Source: Calditrichota bacterium (GTDB taxonomy: Bacteria; Electryoneota; RPQS01). From it: a stretch of 64,000 bases of DNA. Positions within the stretch are counted from its first letter, which is position 1. Each line of letters starts with the position of its first letter. Below the pieces are notes generated by a model. The model searched no databases, had not been told where the DNA came from, and saw only the letters and a list, made by a program, of their open reading frames with translations. Positions 27,801-36,208 of the stretch are shown in pieces. The stretch covers positions 1 to 64,000 of the forward strand of contig JACJWA010000001.1 in assembly GCA_020637395.1 (NCBI GenBank), given 5' to 3'. Made by a program: the position numbers and the translations under genes.

Positions 27801-29054
27801 ACAGCGCTCGCCCCAGTTCGTAAAGCACGAGGCGTCGTGCGGCAAAGCCGCTTCGACTGCCGAAACGTAGTTCGAACCCGTGTCCGTCGAATTGCGGAAA
27901 ACCGTGCCGAACGTCGCATGGTCCATGTTCACACAGCCGTTGCCCGCCGCGAGGAACACATGAATCCCGTCCGCGACCATCGCCTGCACCGCAGACTTGA
28001 CGCCCGCGTCGTATTCAATCGTCACGACGCCGTTCTGGCCCGGATTGCAGGGGCAGCTCTGGCCCGGAGGCAGCGGGCTGGCAAAATAGCCCCAAGAGGA
28101 GTTCGTCAGCTCGCCCGTAATGAGCTGTACCGTGGCGAGGTCGTAGATGTCTGCGACGGACGCATAGCCGGACGAATTGCGCTGATAGAGCCGCATGCGC
28201 TGATCGGCCAAAAAGCCCAAGCAGCCGACGTTGTTGTCGTCACACGCACCCAGAACACCCATCACGGCCGTACCGTGATCGTTGTCCGTGTCCGGCGTGC
28301 CGGTCGTGCCGACGTCCGCGGTCGTCACGTCTTCGTGCGTGGTCTGCATGCCGCGCTCAAAGATACCCGTATAGCGGCTCGTGCCCGGTCCGTCCACGAT
28401 ATCCGCGCCGTAATTGGCAATCGCCCAATCCAGATCCACACCGGTCGGCGCGGCGCCATGGTAGGTTTGATCCGGAATAAAATTCGGAGTGGCGTTGCCC
28501 AAATCCGTGCAAGTCAGGTCCACCGGAATCGGTTCGTAATAGGCCGTTTCGATTTCCGGGTTTTCAAGCAGTTCATAGATCAAGGCCTTCGGATCGGCAG
28601 GGGCTTTCTCCATCTGGAAACAGGCGAAGCTGAACAAGTCCACCAGATCCCAGCCAGACTTCTTTTCGATGCGCGCCAGATCGGCCATGTAGGCTTCTTC
28701 CGAGCGATTCGAAATGATCACGCGCGGTTCAATCTCGGGATGACGAGCGAGAAACGCTCTCGTTCCCGTAATGTCGCGGCCCGTCAGAGAAACCATCTCG
28801 CCGCGGCGAATACGAACCGTGTCTTCATCAAAGAACTTCACAAACAGGCGGCTCAAGTTGCGAGCCTTCGGGTCATCGCCTTCCGCCCAAATGTACTTTT
28901 CAAACACGATGCGCTGTGAAAAATCGCGCGTCGGTGCTTCCGGCATCACGATTTCGGATTGCTCTTGCTCAAGGGCCGACTGATACGTATCAGCAAAGGC
29001 GAAGCTTGCCACAAGCAAGCACGCGATCAACAGAAGTAGAGTACGCAGTTTCAC
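24870..29054 (-). CDS. secreted subtilisin-like (S8) serine protease with PPC-type domains
   Basis: A 1394-residue exported protease with a signal peptide of about 22 residues and a propeptide-like region to about residue 200. The S8 domain (about 205-500) has His260 (DNDHGTAVMGVL), the oxyanion Asn372 (VFLAAGNGC) and Ser456 (FGGTSNASP). The usual Asp position reads TGIFERGMQTTHEDV, so Glu233 appears to replace Asp; a Glu-bearing S8 subgroup is known to me, so activity is still likely. Two or more beta-sandwich modules of bacterial pre-peptidase (PPC) type follow (GWHAIVVHKNNYQDWDQTA near 880, GWHGLVVFKDARPDLPNNP near 1270). There is no type IX sorting domain at the C-terminus. Its start overlaps the upstream gene by ATGA, so three genes form one operon. 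Confidence 0.88.
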   Translation of the reverse strand: MKLRTLLLLIACLLVASFAFADTYQSALEQEQSEIVMPEAPTRDFSQRIVFEKYIWAEGDDPKARNLSRLFVKFFDEDTVRIRRGEMVSLTGRDITGTRAFLARHPEIEPRVIISNRSEEAYMADLARIEKKSGWDLVDLFSFACFQMEKAPADPKALIYELLENPEIETAYYEPIPVDLTCTDLGNATPNFIPDQTYHGAAPTGVDLDWAIANYGADIVDGPGTSRYTGIFERGMQTTHEDVTTADVGTTGTPDTDNDHGTAVMGVLGACDDNNVGCLGFLADQRMRLYQRNSSGYASVADIYDLATVQLITGELTNSSWGYFASPLPPGQSCPCNPGQNGVVTIEYDAGVKSAVQAMVADGIHVFLAAGNGCVNMDHATFGTVFRNSTDTGSNYVSAVEAALPHDASCFTNWGERCDLNAWGDASFTLGYGDDGDPFVPTSRDEEYTQSFGGTSNASPTVGGCAGVIHNIQRDLDNVSISTSLMRDYLNDYGTAPGTTPGNIGLMPNLKDILAAEINPDLRAGWTYYMVPRTTNDATGASCVLPTDLNPAPSTTYWNAAAENTARIGWATPLRYRVYRDDVTQVTWTEGDDTLKALETTYGINFGTQVRGGRHFVRLATDYDDQTDERIETNNNAWNHWRWDPIQFANGAVQTYSAPPLSYVTEQQDHGYTDPNVDGFGGEAFANTGYWDIMMVMCSTSTADFDARIYSEDVTSTNGFDTYEASSAYVSESDFVGVNNNVVGQAQELIAAVRNYDGENSFYRVECGTSSILSPSQPGIGRTNYGSHSLGSSELFDVWEFYVNELVPYNIEADVYSGNANIVISVFGPDDDYFGRPDRNVQANSGGAGADEMISCWTPAEVGWHAIVVHKNNYQDWDQTASFTLYVGKAGFDLTSNLNSGWSHELVIRQAVGTVPAVLPGTLTGNIATNYVNAGYINQGCGNTVAGMNDAFYKDGPLVYTTGSWGGPYAPGTTTQWLNQNIGTVAGGRHQIGDYIDINEEGAEWDEANNRHDEQFVWTPYVLTNNVMYSSPAVAPNFRDTDADDFFTDYIVDGFRFTGSSFWSGVGMMPNDNVNDVYNCYIYNPSTSSTSGFSTRLVNSWSNGANTEWVIENGNIHGVSTWDVGVHNNNAWPSDTSMGTYRVQQSNRLNDLVPGNFYGIYAFPSSQIINVFDLNLTAGVNTRIILDNQGPGNLGFAIYNPSMSYGSRTTYTQMVNANGDGADESIVYTPTETGWHGLVVFKDARPDLPNNPYNLIIGDRTPQAPTELVIKWVQSTPDLILELTWEPVLFDVNGDDIIVDRYDLYYSYDLNASWPGLLYGGSLPGGSPTVQVPIYPSDTEAGFQCLFVAVDTDGFIVASNGPDSLVGQSAEAVRTAAVQGDKLFVPKSERKASR

Positions 29055-29536
29055 TTCGCACCTCCTTGACGGGCTTCACCCGTCAGCGGATCGCGGTCCA
29101 CCGTCACTCTCTGCACGCGCGACGGCGTGTTGCGAGCTTCGATTGCGGCCAGCACCCGGGCTTCCGCTTCGCTGTTGCCCTGCGAACGCACAAACGTCAG
29201 CACGACTTGAAGGCGCTCGTCTTCCAATTGCTCCTTCAGATCCATTGCTTCCCGCTCGAGCAATTCTACCTGCTCAGGTGTTGCCAGTCCGATTTGCGCC
29301 CGAATTCCGTCCAACTGTTCCTGATAGCGATCCTGCAACTCCTGAAACTCAGGACGCAGCACCGTCTGGACCGCTTCCTGCGGCAGATCCACAACCAAAG
29401 CTTGTGTGGAACGGGGCAGCGGGTCACTTGTTCTGGATTCCATGTACTCCGAACGGTCGCCCTTTGTAACCACTTCGCCCGCCCAAAGCATCATCGGTAT
29501 GGCCAGCACCACGACCAAAAGAATGAACTTCTTCAT
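29051..29536 (-). CDS. small periplasmic coiled-coil protein (possible protease partner)
   Basis: A 161-residue protein with a clear signal peptide (MKKFILLVVVLAIPMMLWAG). The middle (about 60-120) is a charged, Glu/Gln/Leu-rich coiled coil, and a segment near 118-140 (LTFVRSQGNSEAEARVLAAI) recalls one in the gene upstream. It has no Cys and no known domain. It is coupled to both neighbours by start/stop overlaps, so a role as chaperone or inhibitor of the S8 protease is plausible but unproven. Confidence 0.65.
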   Translation of the reverse strand: MKKFILLVVVLAIPMMLWAGEVVTKGDRSEYMESRTSDPLPRSTQALVVDLPQEAVQTVLRPEFQELQDRYQEQLDGIRAQIGLATPEQVELLEREAMDLKEQLEDERLQVVLTFVRSQGNSEAEARVLAAIEARNTPSRVQRVTVDRDPLTGEARQGGAK

Positions 29537-29943
29537 TATCTGGCCTCCCGCGTGTTGGCGGCTTCACGATCCGGCGAGGTCGTCACCGGAGTGCCGGTCG
29601 CAGGACCTGCCTGCAATACGGCGAGACTCTCTTCGGCGCGGAGGCGCTGCTCCGTGTTTCCCGTCAAGTCGAAGTACTGCACCATCAACTCAAGTGTCTG
29701 AATTTCGTACGATTCGAGCATCTCGGCATACACCGCGTCAAACTCCGTACGTTCAGACTGAGCAAGCGTAGCGTATTGCTCGTTCATTTCCGCGGTTGCC
29801 TGTTCACGCTGCAGCATCAAGTCCTTGATCTGCTGCTGCAGCGCGGCAACTGGATCGGGCGTCTGATCCGGTACCGCGGGCTCACTCGCCCATGCTGCGG
29901 TCGCAACCATTGCAATTGCGACCATGATCCGCCATTTCTTCAT
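29536..29943 (-). CDS. small periplasmic coiled-coil protein, likely paralogue of the next gene
   Basis: A 135-residue protein with a signal peptide (MKKWRIMVAIAMVATAAWAS) and a Gln/Glu-rich coiled coil (about 32-75). The segment YFDLTGNTEQRLRAEESLAV matches the position and pattern of the NSEAEARVLAAIEA segment in the following gene, suggesting a tandem duplication. It is the first gene of the protease operon, and its stop overlaps the next start as TAATG. Confidence 0.6.
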   Translation of the reverse strand: MKKWRIMVAIAMVATAAWASEPAVPDQTPDPVAALQQQIKDLMLQREQATAEMNEQYATLAQSERTEFDAVYAEMLESYEIQTLELMVQYFDLTGNTEQRLRAEESLAVLQAGPATGTPVTTSPDREAANTREAR

Positions 29944-30226
29944 CCGAGTCCTCCTCGTTCAGTTCGTGTTCTGCACTGTCATCAACTCATAAGATGTGCG
30001 TCAAGTAGATTATAGCACTTCGTGTAACGACAAGCAAGGTGAAATGCAAGGCGTTGCCCCATCCTGTCGCCATTTTCAACGTCATCCAACAGGGTTGATA
30101 TACTCAGAAGTCCTCTGTGCCGGGGACTACTGAGGGTCAGTTATTTTGGAGTAGGCGCTCTTGAATTCTAATAATACTTCATAGTTGCCATTCTGCAACT
30201 TGCTGTTCAGAAGTTGACCTCAACAA
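29944..30226. other. intergenic region upstream of the protease operon
   Basis: About 280 bp without a supported gene. It should contain the promoter of the protease operon. An A/G-rich GAGGAGGA stretch just upstream of 29943 on the minus strand is a strong ribosome site for the first gene. Confidence 0.5.
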
Positions 30227-30255
30227 AAGAACCCGAGCCATTGGCCCGGGTTCTT
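30227..30255 (-). terminator. rho-independent terminator of the cytochrome cluster
   Basis: A stem (AAGAACCCGaGCC / GGCcCGGGTTCTT, one mismatch) followed on the minus strand by TTGTTG lies 18 nt after the stop of the 16-heme cytochrome gene. Confidence 0.8.
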
Positions 30256-30272
30256 CATTAGAATTTTGCTCT

Positions 30273-31496
30273 TTACTTATCGCGGTGACATCGCACGCAT
30301 AAGTCGCGATCCGGTGAAGCAATCATCAACGGTTCTGCTGTCCAGGCGTGGAGATCGTGGCAGCTCAAACAATCCATCGGCGTATCCCGTACAGGATCCG
30401 TTGCTCCTTCACCCATCGGATGCGCTACGCTGTGCTGATGCTGATGACATTCCGAGCACAGCTCAAGATTCGGTTTCTTCAGGTAGCCCGAAGCGGCATT
30501 GCCATGCGCTTCGTGACACTTGCCACAACTATACTTCGCGTGTGGATTCTCACCGACCAATTCCACTCCATGCGACGGATCATGACATTTCGTGCAAACA
30601 TTTTTCTCACTCGATTGCAGAAAGCGACGCTCGTCCGACGCGTGTCCGTTGTGGCACTCCTGACAGGATCGCTCTTCAGTTGTGCCATGCGGCCTGAACT
30701 TCGCGAAGTGTTTGGCTTCCTCACCATGACACTCGCCGCAGACACTCTCGACTGCTCCCTTCAATGGATACCCTTCGGCTGTCTGACGTGCCACGTGGCA
30801 GGCAGCGCACTCATTGTCCGCAAAAGGCTGATGCTTGTTGCTCATCACCAACGAAGGCGAATCACTGGCATGCGGATCATGGCAGGCCGTGCAGCGCGAA
30901 ATCGTCGGATCGAAGCCCTTGTGCCGCTCGCGGAGTTTCGCATCGTTGCCGTGACAAGTCCTGCAGAGTTGCGTCACATTGTCCGTCAACAGTCCGTCGT
31001 GCGAGCTGCCGTGAACGTCGTGACACTTGAAACACTGTCCGACGCGCATCGGCGCATGCGTCACGGCTTTCGCCTGCCAGTCGCGCACTTCGATATGACA
31101 GGTCGAACACAGCTCCTTGACCGGCTCCTTCAGCAAATTCGTATTTTCAGAAGCGTGCGGATCGTGACAGCGCGTGCATTCGCCATTTGCCACCGGCTGA
31201 TGTTGATGCTCCCGGCCCGGCCACTCGCGAGTCGCTTCATGACAGTCTGCGCACAGCCCGGATTCATTGTCCACCAAGAGCTTCTCGTGACGTGCAGCAT
31301 GAGGAGCATGGCACGCGCTGCACGCGCCTTCCTTCAAAGGAGCATGCACGCGGGACTTTGACAGATCCTTCGCCATGTCGTCATGACATTCGAGGCAGAC
31401 TTTCTTCTGATCAACCTTTGCCGAAGCTTGTCCAAACACAATACCTGCTGAAAGCGCTATCACGCAGAACAACAAGCAGATGATCGCTCTTTTCAT
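30273..31496 (-). CDS. 16-heme periplasmic c-type cytochrome (doubled-CXXCH family)
   Basis: A 407-residue protein. I placed the start at the ATG at 31496 because it overlaps the upstream stop as TGATG and opens the signal peptide (MKRAIICLLFCVIALSAG); the frame extends a further 12 codons upstream. Sixteen CXXCH motifs follow (CLECH first, CVRCH last), about one every 24 residues, with alternating 'H.P...G.C..CH' spacing and many extra His for bis-His ligation. Haem would be attached in the periplasm by the CcsA/ResB system encoded at 55869-58712. It shares repeat style with the 26-heme protein and probably relays electrons across the periplasm. It ends the cluster. Confidence 0.9.
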   Translation of the reverse strand: MKRAIICLLFCVIALSAGIVFGQASAKVDQKKVCLECHDDMAKDLSKSRVHAPLKEGACSACHAPHAARHEKLLVDNESGLCADCHEATREWPGREHQHQPVANGECTRCHDPHASENTNLLKEPVKELCSTCHIEVRDWQAKAVTHAPMRVGQCFKCHDVHGSSHDGLLTDNVTQLCRTCHGNDAKLRERHKGFDPTISRCTACHDPHASDSPSLVMSNKHQPFADNECAACHVARQTAEGYPLKGAVESVCGECHGEEAKHFAKFRPHGTTEERSCQECHNGHASDERRFLQSSEKNVCTKCHDPSHGVELVGENPHAKYSCGKCHEAHGNAASGYLKKPNLELCSECHQHQHSVAHPMGEGATDPVRDTPMDCLSCHDLHAWTAEPLMIASPDRDLCVRCHRDK

Positions 31497-33484
31497 CAGT
31501 TCCCTCCATCTGCAACGTGGCAAACCGCACAATCGCCCGATTCAAACGGCGCGTGCTGCGCGTTCATCAAAATTCCCTGTCTGTCCGAGCCGTGTGCGTC
31601 GTGACAGAGTGCACAATTCATCGAGGCTCCCGTTTGATTCAGATGCCGGTCGCGGAAATCCGCATTCTCCGTGTCGTGGCAATCCAGACACAGTGCGGGC
31701 ATACCCGCGGTCAAGAGCGATTTGTGTTTGCTGGTGTGTGCGTTGTGACAATTCAGACACTCGCCTGCCGCCGCCGGCGGATGCGTGTGCGTCGCCGTGC
31801 GCGATTTCTCGATGTCCGCATGGCAGGTGGCGCACAACGTCGCGGCGCTGGCCAGCAGCAGGTTGTCATTCGAGCTCTGATGCGGATCGTGACATGCCGT
31901 GCAGTTACCGGAAAGCAAAGGCTGATGCACCGACGCCGCAGTCTTGATCTCGTCCGTAACATCCGAGTGGCACTCAGCGCAAGTCGTTGCCACGGATTGG
32001 TTCAGCAGTCCGTCATGAGCCGAGGCGTGCGCTTGATGACAATCCGAGCATGCGCCGTCCTGGAAAGGCGCGTGAACAACTCTATGCTCGCCGATCTTCA
32101 TTTCCGCTTCGTGGCAGGTCGCGCACAACGTGTTGTCCGTGGCCTTCAGAAGTTTGTCATTTGCTCCGCCGTGCACAGTATGACACGCCGCGCACTCACC
32201 TTTTCTAAACGGCGCGTGGACATCTTTCTGAGCGAACGACTCCCGCAAATCATCGTGACACTTCAGACACATCTTGTCTTCCGGCTCGGCCAGAAGCGCC
32301 GCGCTGTTCGTGCCATGCGGATCGTGACAGCTCCAGCACTTGCCAAGTTTCGTCGCTGAATGTGTGACCGGCGACGCGAGTTGCGTGGAGATGTCATCGT
32401 GACAGCTCAGGCACTGCCCGTTGCTCTTGTCCTTCAGAAGCTTAGTTTCGGCATTTCCATGACCTTCATGGCAATTCGTGCACGCTTCTTTCGCCGGGGC
32501 ATGAGCGTGAGCAAGTTCGGTCTTGTCAAGCTCGGTGTTGTGGCACTCGCCGCACGTTTGAGTGTCCGGACCCTTAAGGAGAGCCGTTTCGGTAGAAACG
32601 TGCGGATTATGACAGTCTGTGCAGTTGCCGTCCACCACGGGAGCGTGAGTTGCCTCGCCGTGCTTCTCGAGAGGATCGTGGCAGGTCGTGCATACGGCAC
32701 GCTCGTCATCCGCAAGCGCGAAGGGCGCGGCAGCCGTCGGGTCCGCGTGGCAGTCGGAACAAGACGGCCCTTCAATAACCGGATGCACCGTCTTCGGCAA
32801 CAAAGCTTTTGACTGGGAGGAATGCGGAACGTGACAGGCCGAGCAGTCTTTGCCGACTACCGGATACCCCGCGTGACTCTTCGCGAACGTCGGGTCATCC
32901 TTGCCGTGACAACTCGCACACAACTGCCCCTTCTCCTGAACGAGCAATCCCTTGTGGTCGCTGCCGTGCATGTCGTGGCAGCTTGTGCAGCCGTCCTGCA
33001 GCGGCTTGTGACGATGTGATTCTTCAAACTCTTTGGCGTCATGGCACGTGTAACAGAGGCCCGGTGCCGAGCTCTTCAACAAGTACTTCTGAGTTCCAAT
33101 ATGCGGATCATGACACTCCGTGCAATGCCCTGCGCGCGCCGGTTCGTGCACCGTACTTGCATTCAAGTGCAGCGAATCCGCGGCGTGGCAGCCGACACAG
33201 AGTTCGATGCCAGTTTCCTTCAATCTGAGCGCGCCGACTTTCCCGTGCGGCAAGTGACAGGCTGCGCAGTCGCCTTTTTCCGCAGGCTCGTGCGCGAATT
33301 TACCGCGATAATCCTTGAGATTGTGGCACTCGCCGCAGTTCTGCTGCTTGCTGAATCGTGATCCGCGTTTGACTTGCGCGCCGAGCGGCTGGGCAATCAG
33401 CAGACCAAGAGCGAAAAGCAGAATCACTGCCGCAGAAAATCGCACAGCGAAAGTTGCTCTAAAGTTCGGGAGAAATTTCTCCAT
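31496..33484 (-). CDS. 26-heme c-type cytochrome (doubled-CXXCH family)
   Basis: A 662-residue protein with a basic N-terminus and a hydrophobic signal segment (about residues 14-36; it could be a cleaved signal or an anchor). I count 26 CXXCH motifs from CGECH (near 50) to CAVCH near the C-terminus, roughly one per 24 residues. They lie in pairs separated by 'LL' spacers (for example HGSDHKGLLVQEKGQLCASC). This is the doubled-CXXCH repeat. Its length and heme density suit a long electron wire across the periplasm. It is translationally coupled to the 16-heme gene. Gene order places it downstream of the outer-membrane barrel and PPIase genes. Confidence 0.9.
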   Translation of the reverse strand: MEKFLPNFRATFAVRFSAAVILLFALGLLIAQPLGAQVKRGSRFSKQQNCGECHNLKDYRGKFAHEPAEKGDCAACHLPHGKVGALRLKETGIELCVGCHAADSLHLNASTVHEPARAGHCTECHDPHIGTQKYLLKSSAPGLCYTCHDAKEFEESHRHKPLQDGCTSCHDMHGSDHKGLLVQEKGQLCASCHGKDDPTFAKSHAGYPVVGKDCSACHVPHSSQSKALLPKTVHPVIEGPSCSDCHADPTAAAPFALADDERAVCTTCHDPLEKHGEATHAPVVDGNCTDCHNPHVSTETALLKGPDTQTCGECHNTELDKTELAHAHAPAKEACTNCHEGHGNAETKLLKDKSNGQCLSCHDDISTQLASPVTHSATKLGKCWSCHDPHGTNSAALLAEPEDKMCLKCHDDLRESFAQKDVHAPFRKGECAACHTVHGGANDKLLKATDNTLCATCHEAEMKIGEHRVVHAPFQDGACSDCHQAHASAHDGLLNQSVATTCAECHSDVTDEIKTAASVHQPLLSGNCTACHDPHQSSNDNLLLASAATLCATCHADIEKSRTATHTHPPAAAGECLNCHNAHTSKHKSLLTAGMPALCLDCHDTENADFRDRHLNQTGASMNCALCHDAHGSDRQGILMNAQHAPFESGDCAVCHVADGGN

Positions 33485-33505
33485 GATTCAATAGTGTCGT
33501 TTGGT

Positions 33506-35137
33506 TCAGTTCTTCTGTCCGGGACCATTTTGCAAGCTCTGGATCGCGCTCTCGTTGATGACGATCTCGGAGCTCTTTCTCAGGTCGCTTATGGTCGCGT
33601 CAATGGCCTCAAACTGCTTTTTCTTCTCGATCGTTGAGCGAATCCGATCCTTCACTTCCGACATGGGACGCAGCGGACCCTGTTCGCGCTCGATCAGCTT
33701 CATGACCACAAACCCTTCGTCCCCCATGAGCGGAGGCACACAGGTGCCGATCGTCATCGTGTCAAGCCGCGTGGCCAACATGGATGGAATATTCTCGAGA
33801 CTCTCCCAATCGCGCAGGCCGCCCTGCCCACGATATTCGTCAATCGAATACTGTCCTGCAATCCACGCGAAGTCCGCGCCCGCCAGAATCTTTTCATAAT
33901 CCTGCTGCGCGTCTTCCAGTTTCTCACGGGTGACAATCGCGACACGAACACGCCCCGGTGCATGGAAACGGCCCTGATTTTGGTCGTAGTACTCCTTGAT
34001 TTCTGCGTCGCTCACCTTGACGGTCGGAGCAATGACCGACTCCAGATAGTGGAGGATCAGTAGCGAATCCTGAAACGCAAGCGCTTCCGCATCCAAACGG
34101 GGATCATCCACATACTTGCGTTCATGCGCAATCTCTTTCATCAACATGATCTGCCGCTGCTCGTCGAAAACCTCCCACAGCACTTCGCGCGCGTCACGAT
34201 CCTTACGCGAAACGTAACGGTGAACATACTTGCTCTGCAAATCATCTTCCAGCAGTTCACGGTCTTTGCCCACTCGAAGCACGGGTCTTTTCGATGCAGG
34301 AGTGTTCAAATCAATGCGCGTCGGGATCGAATCCACCGCCGCCGAATCCGCCCACACAGGAATTGAGGCGCCCTCGCGAGCTATGAACTCCTTCCGAAGC
34401 TCCGTCGCGCGGTCATTAATGATCTGCTCCTGCACAACGGACTTAACACTGTCATAAATCGCCGGATCCGGTGGAAGCAGGGCATCGGGGCGAATCAATG
34501 TCCAGGTGCTCCAAAGATACACCGGGCCGATCAGATCGCCCTGCCGTGCCGCGTCCAGTCTGTCAAACAGCTTCTCCGGCAAGTCGTAATACGGATAAAC
34601 GCCCGCGTCGCCGCCCAACTTGGCATACTTGTCAATTCCGTGCCGCGATGCAAGCGACGCCATCGAGACACCGCTGCGAATGCTGTCCGCGACGCTCGCA
34701 GATACGGCGGAGTCTGGAATACAGATTAAGCGGATCATTGCACGACGGTAATAGCGCTCAAACCCCGCGCGAAGTTCATCTTCACTAACGGTCAGGTTCT
34801 TGGGCTCAATATCCGCAAGGAGCTGCTGGTAGGCCATCATTTCCCGAAACCACTTGACGGATTCTCTAACTTCCTTCTCCTTGTCCAATCCCAACGCGTA
34901 GGCATCCTGAGTAAGCAAGCGATCGTTGATGATCGAGTTGACCAACCGCTCAAAGTCAAAATTCGAGCGATGCACTTCTTCGGACTGTGCCGCGTGGATG
35001 CGGCCCAACTCACTCGACAGCATGTCTGTGGTGATCTCTTCTCCGTTCACCGTGGCAAGCACTACAGGCTTTTGCGCATACGCGGGCAAAAAGGAGAACA
35101 TCTGAAAAGCAAAAAGAACGAAAAGTAAGCGTGTCAT
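33506..35137 (-). CDS. SurA/PpiC-type peptidyl-prolyl isomerase
   Basis: A 543-residue periplasmic foldase. A signal peptide (MTRLLFVLFAFQMFSFLPAY) precedes a SurA_N-like helical domain (NGEEITTDMLSSELGRIHAA, then LVNSIINDRLLTQDAYALG). Parvulin-like segments follow: a diverged first one around 110-200 and a clearer one at about 385-490 (VSDAEIKEYYDQNQGRFHAP, later QGGLRDWESLENIP, then GFVVMKLIEREQGPLRPMSE). Some catalytic positions of the first are not conserved. PPIases accompany OmcS/OmcE-type cytochrome clusters in Geobacter (from memory), which suits folding of the cytochromes or the barrel encoded here. Confidence 0.85.
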   Translation of the reverse strand: MTRLLFVLFAFQMFSFLPAYAQKPVVLATVNGEEITTDMLSSELGRIHAAQSEEVHRSNFDFERLVNSIINDRLLTQDAYALGLDKEKEVRESVKWFREMMAYQQLLADIEPKNLTVSEDELRAGFERYYRRAMIRLICIPDSAVSASVADSIRSGVSMASLASRHGIDKYAKLGGDAGVYPYYDLPEKLFDRLDAARQGDLIGPVYLWSTWTLIRPDALLPPDPAIYDSVKSVVQEQIINDRATELRKEFIAREGASIPVWADSAAVDSIPTRIDLNTPASKRPVLRVGKDRELLEDDLQSKYVHRYVSRKDRDAREVLWEVFDEQRQIMLMKEIAHERKYVDDPRLDAEALAFQDSLLILHYLESVIAPTVKVSDAEIKEYYDQNQGRFHAPGRVRVAIVTREKLEDAQQDYEKILAGADFAWIAGQYSIDEYRGQGGLRDWESLENIPSMLATRLDTMTIGTCVPPLMGDEGFVVMKLIEREQGPLRPMSEVKDRIRSTIEKKKQFEAIDATISDLRKSSEIVINESAIQSLQNGPGQKN

Positions 35138-35143
35138 ATCCGT

Positions 35144-36208
35144 TTAGTTAATGGTAACGCGCCGCAGGCGCAGTGTCGAGACAAAATCATGCAAAAGATC
35201 GTGCGCAATCCTTGCCGGGCTGCTCACTTCTCCCAACCCAAACAGCCCGTGCTGTACCGCGCCCCCGCGCTCCAGACTGGCCGCCCACAAGAGAACATTG
35301 TTCTGCGGATCAATCAGGCGAAGTTCGAGCGCGACTTCCGAGCCACCGCCCAATTGCGCAAGGCGCGATTCCGTAAAGACGCTGATCGCTCCGGTGACCA
35401 CAAGGTCTGCCCCCAGGCTGTCAGCCAGTGCACTGCTCAACGCCGTGACTGATTGACCGTAACGCAAATCTTCCGCTGCAAGCTGCTGATTGCGGACGCT
35501 GCCCGCGTCAATCACGGTTACGCCGCGCGCAAAAAGCTCCGCAGACAATATGTCTGAAACAAGTGTGCTCGCGTACTGAGCTTCGGATTCATCTTGGGGT
35601 GGAATAATGGCTACACGGGTGCAAGTAACTACTCTGCGGCCGCCATTGGTCGGCAGCACAATCTCCCGCGCGACTTTCCGCTTCTCCGTGACGCGCGGTT
35701 TTAGTGCGGCCAACAGCTTGCGCGTCGTTCCCAAGGCAAGACGTTCTTTTCCATGCGCAGGCGTCGAAAAAAGCGCCCCGCTGCCTCCCCCGGTACTCGT
35801 GGCACAGCGATTCCACAAAACCGCGGCATCCGCCGTGCGCACCAGTCGCGCGCACATCGAAGCTTCTGAAAAATTCGAATCCGCTTCAAAGCGATGAATC
35901 GTTCCGAGCAAAAGAGCATCCGCCGCGAGTCTCTCGCCAAGTGTCGCGATCTCACGCGAGGTCGGTGAAGCCGTGTTGCGTACTCTGAGATCGCGAAGCA
36001 CCTGGCTCACCGAGTCCGCTGACACAAGTTGGAAACCACGATGCGCGAGTATGCGTTCCGTCTCGCGCATGATCGCGTCCCGATCCGGATGAGATGCCCC
36101 GCCCATGGCAAACGGCAGAACGGCCACTCGACCGACAGTTTCCGCGCACGTCGCATGACCGACAAAGGCCAGAAGCAGCGCGGCAAAACATAGGGAGACC
36201 ACTCTCAA
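35144..36208 (-). CDS. periplasmic protein with two CsgG/TolB-N-like domains
   Basis: A 354-residue protein with a signal peptide (MRVVSLCFAALLLAFVGHAT). It repeats one fold: VGRVAVLPFAMGG ... ILAHRGFQLVSADSVSQVL ... LAADALLLGTIHRF in the N-terminal half, and TRVAIIPPQDESE ... LFARGVTVIDAGSVR ... LGADLVVTGAISVF in the C-terminal half. That pattern, a beta-strand with FP/IPP, an 'obtain lipid or secretion' alpha/beta unit, then GADxxxxG, is shared by CsgG, GNA1162/LpoB-like and TolB-N proteins. The ATG overlaps the previous stop (ATGA). It may form part of an outer-membrane export or assembly complex for surface cytochromes. Confidence 0.65.
   Translation of the reverse strand: MRVVSLCFAALLLAFVGHATCAETVGRVAVLPFAMGGASHPDRDAIMRETERILAHRGFQLVSADSVSQVLRDLRVRNTASPTSREIATLGERLAADALLLGTIHRFEADSNFSEASMCARLVRTADAAVLWNRCATSTGGGSGALFSTPAHGKERLALGTTRKLLAALKPRVTEKRKVAREIVLPTNGGRRVVTCTRVAIIPPQDESEAQYASTLVSDILSAELFARGVTVIDAGSVRNQQLAAEDLRYGQSVTALSSALADSLGADLVVTGAISVFTESRLAQLGGGSEVALELRLIDPQNNVLLWAASLERGGAVQHGLFGLGEVSSPARIAHDLLHDFVSTLRLRRVTIN

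Noticed and set aside
27645..28919. A 424-codon plus-strand ORF opposite the S8 protease.
   Set aside because: It is an antisense shadow, rich in Arg and His with no domain; the minus-strand protease is full length with catalytic motifs.
30348..31361. Plus-strand ORF of 337 codons over the cytochrome genes.
   Set aside because: Shadow of repeated CXXCH codons; no signal peptide, start context or family.
30273..33484. Short direct DNA repeats that could suggest a CRISPR-like array.
   Set aside because: They encode repeated CXXCH motifs at about 24-residue spacing and are explained by the protein repeats.
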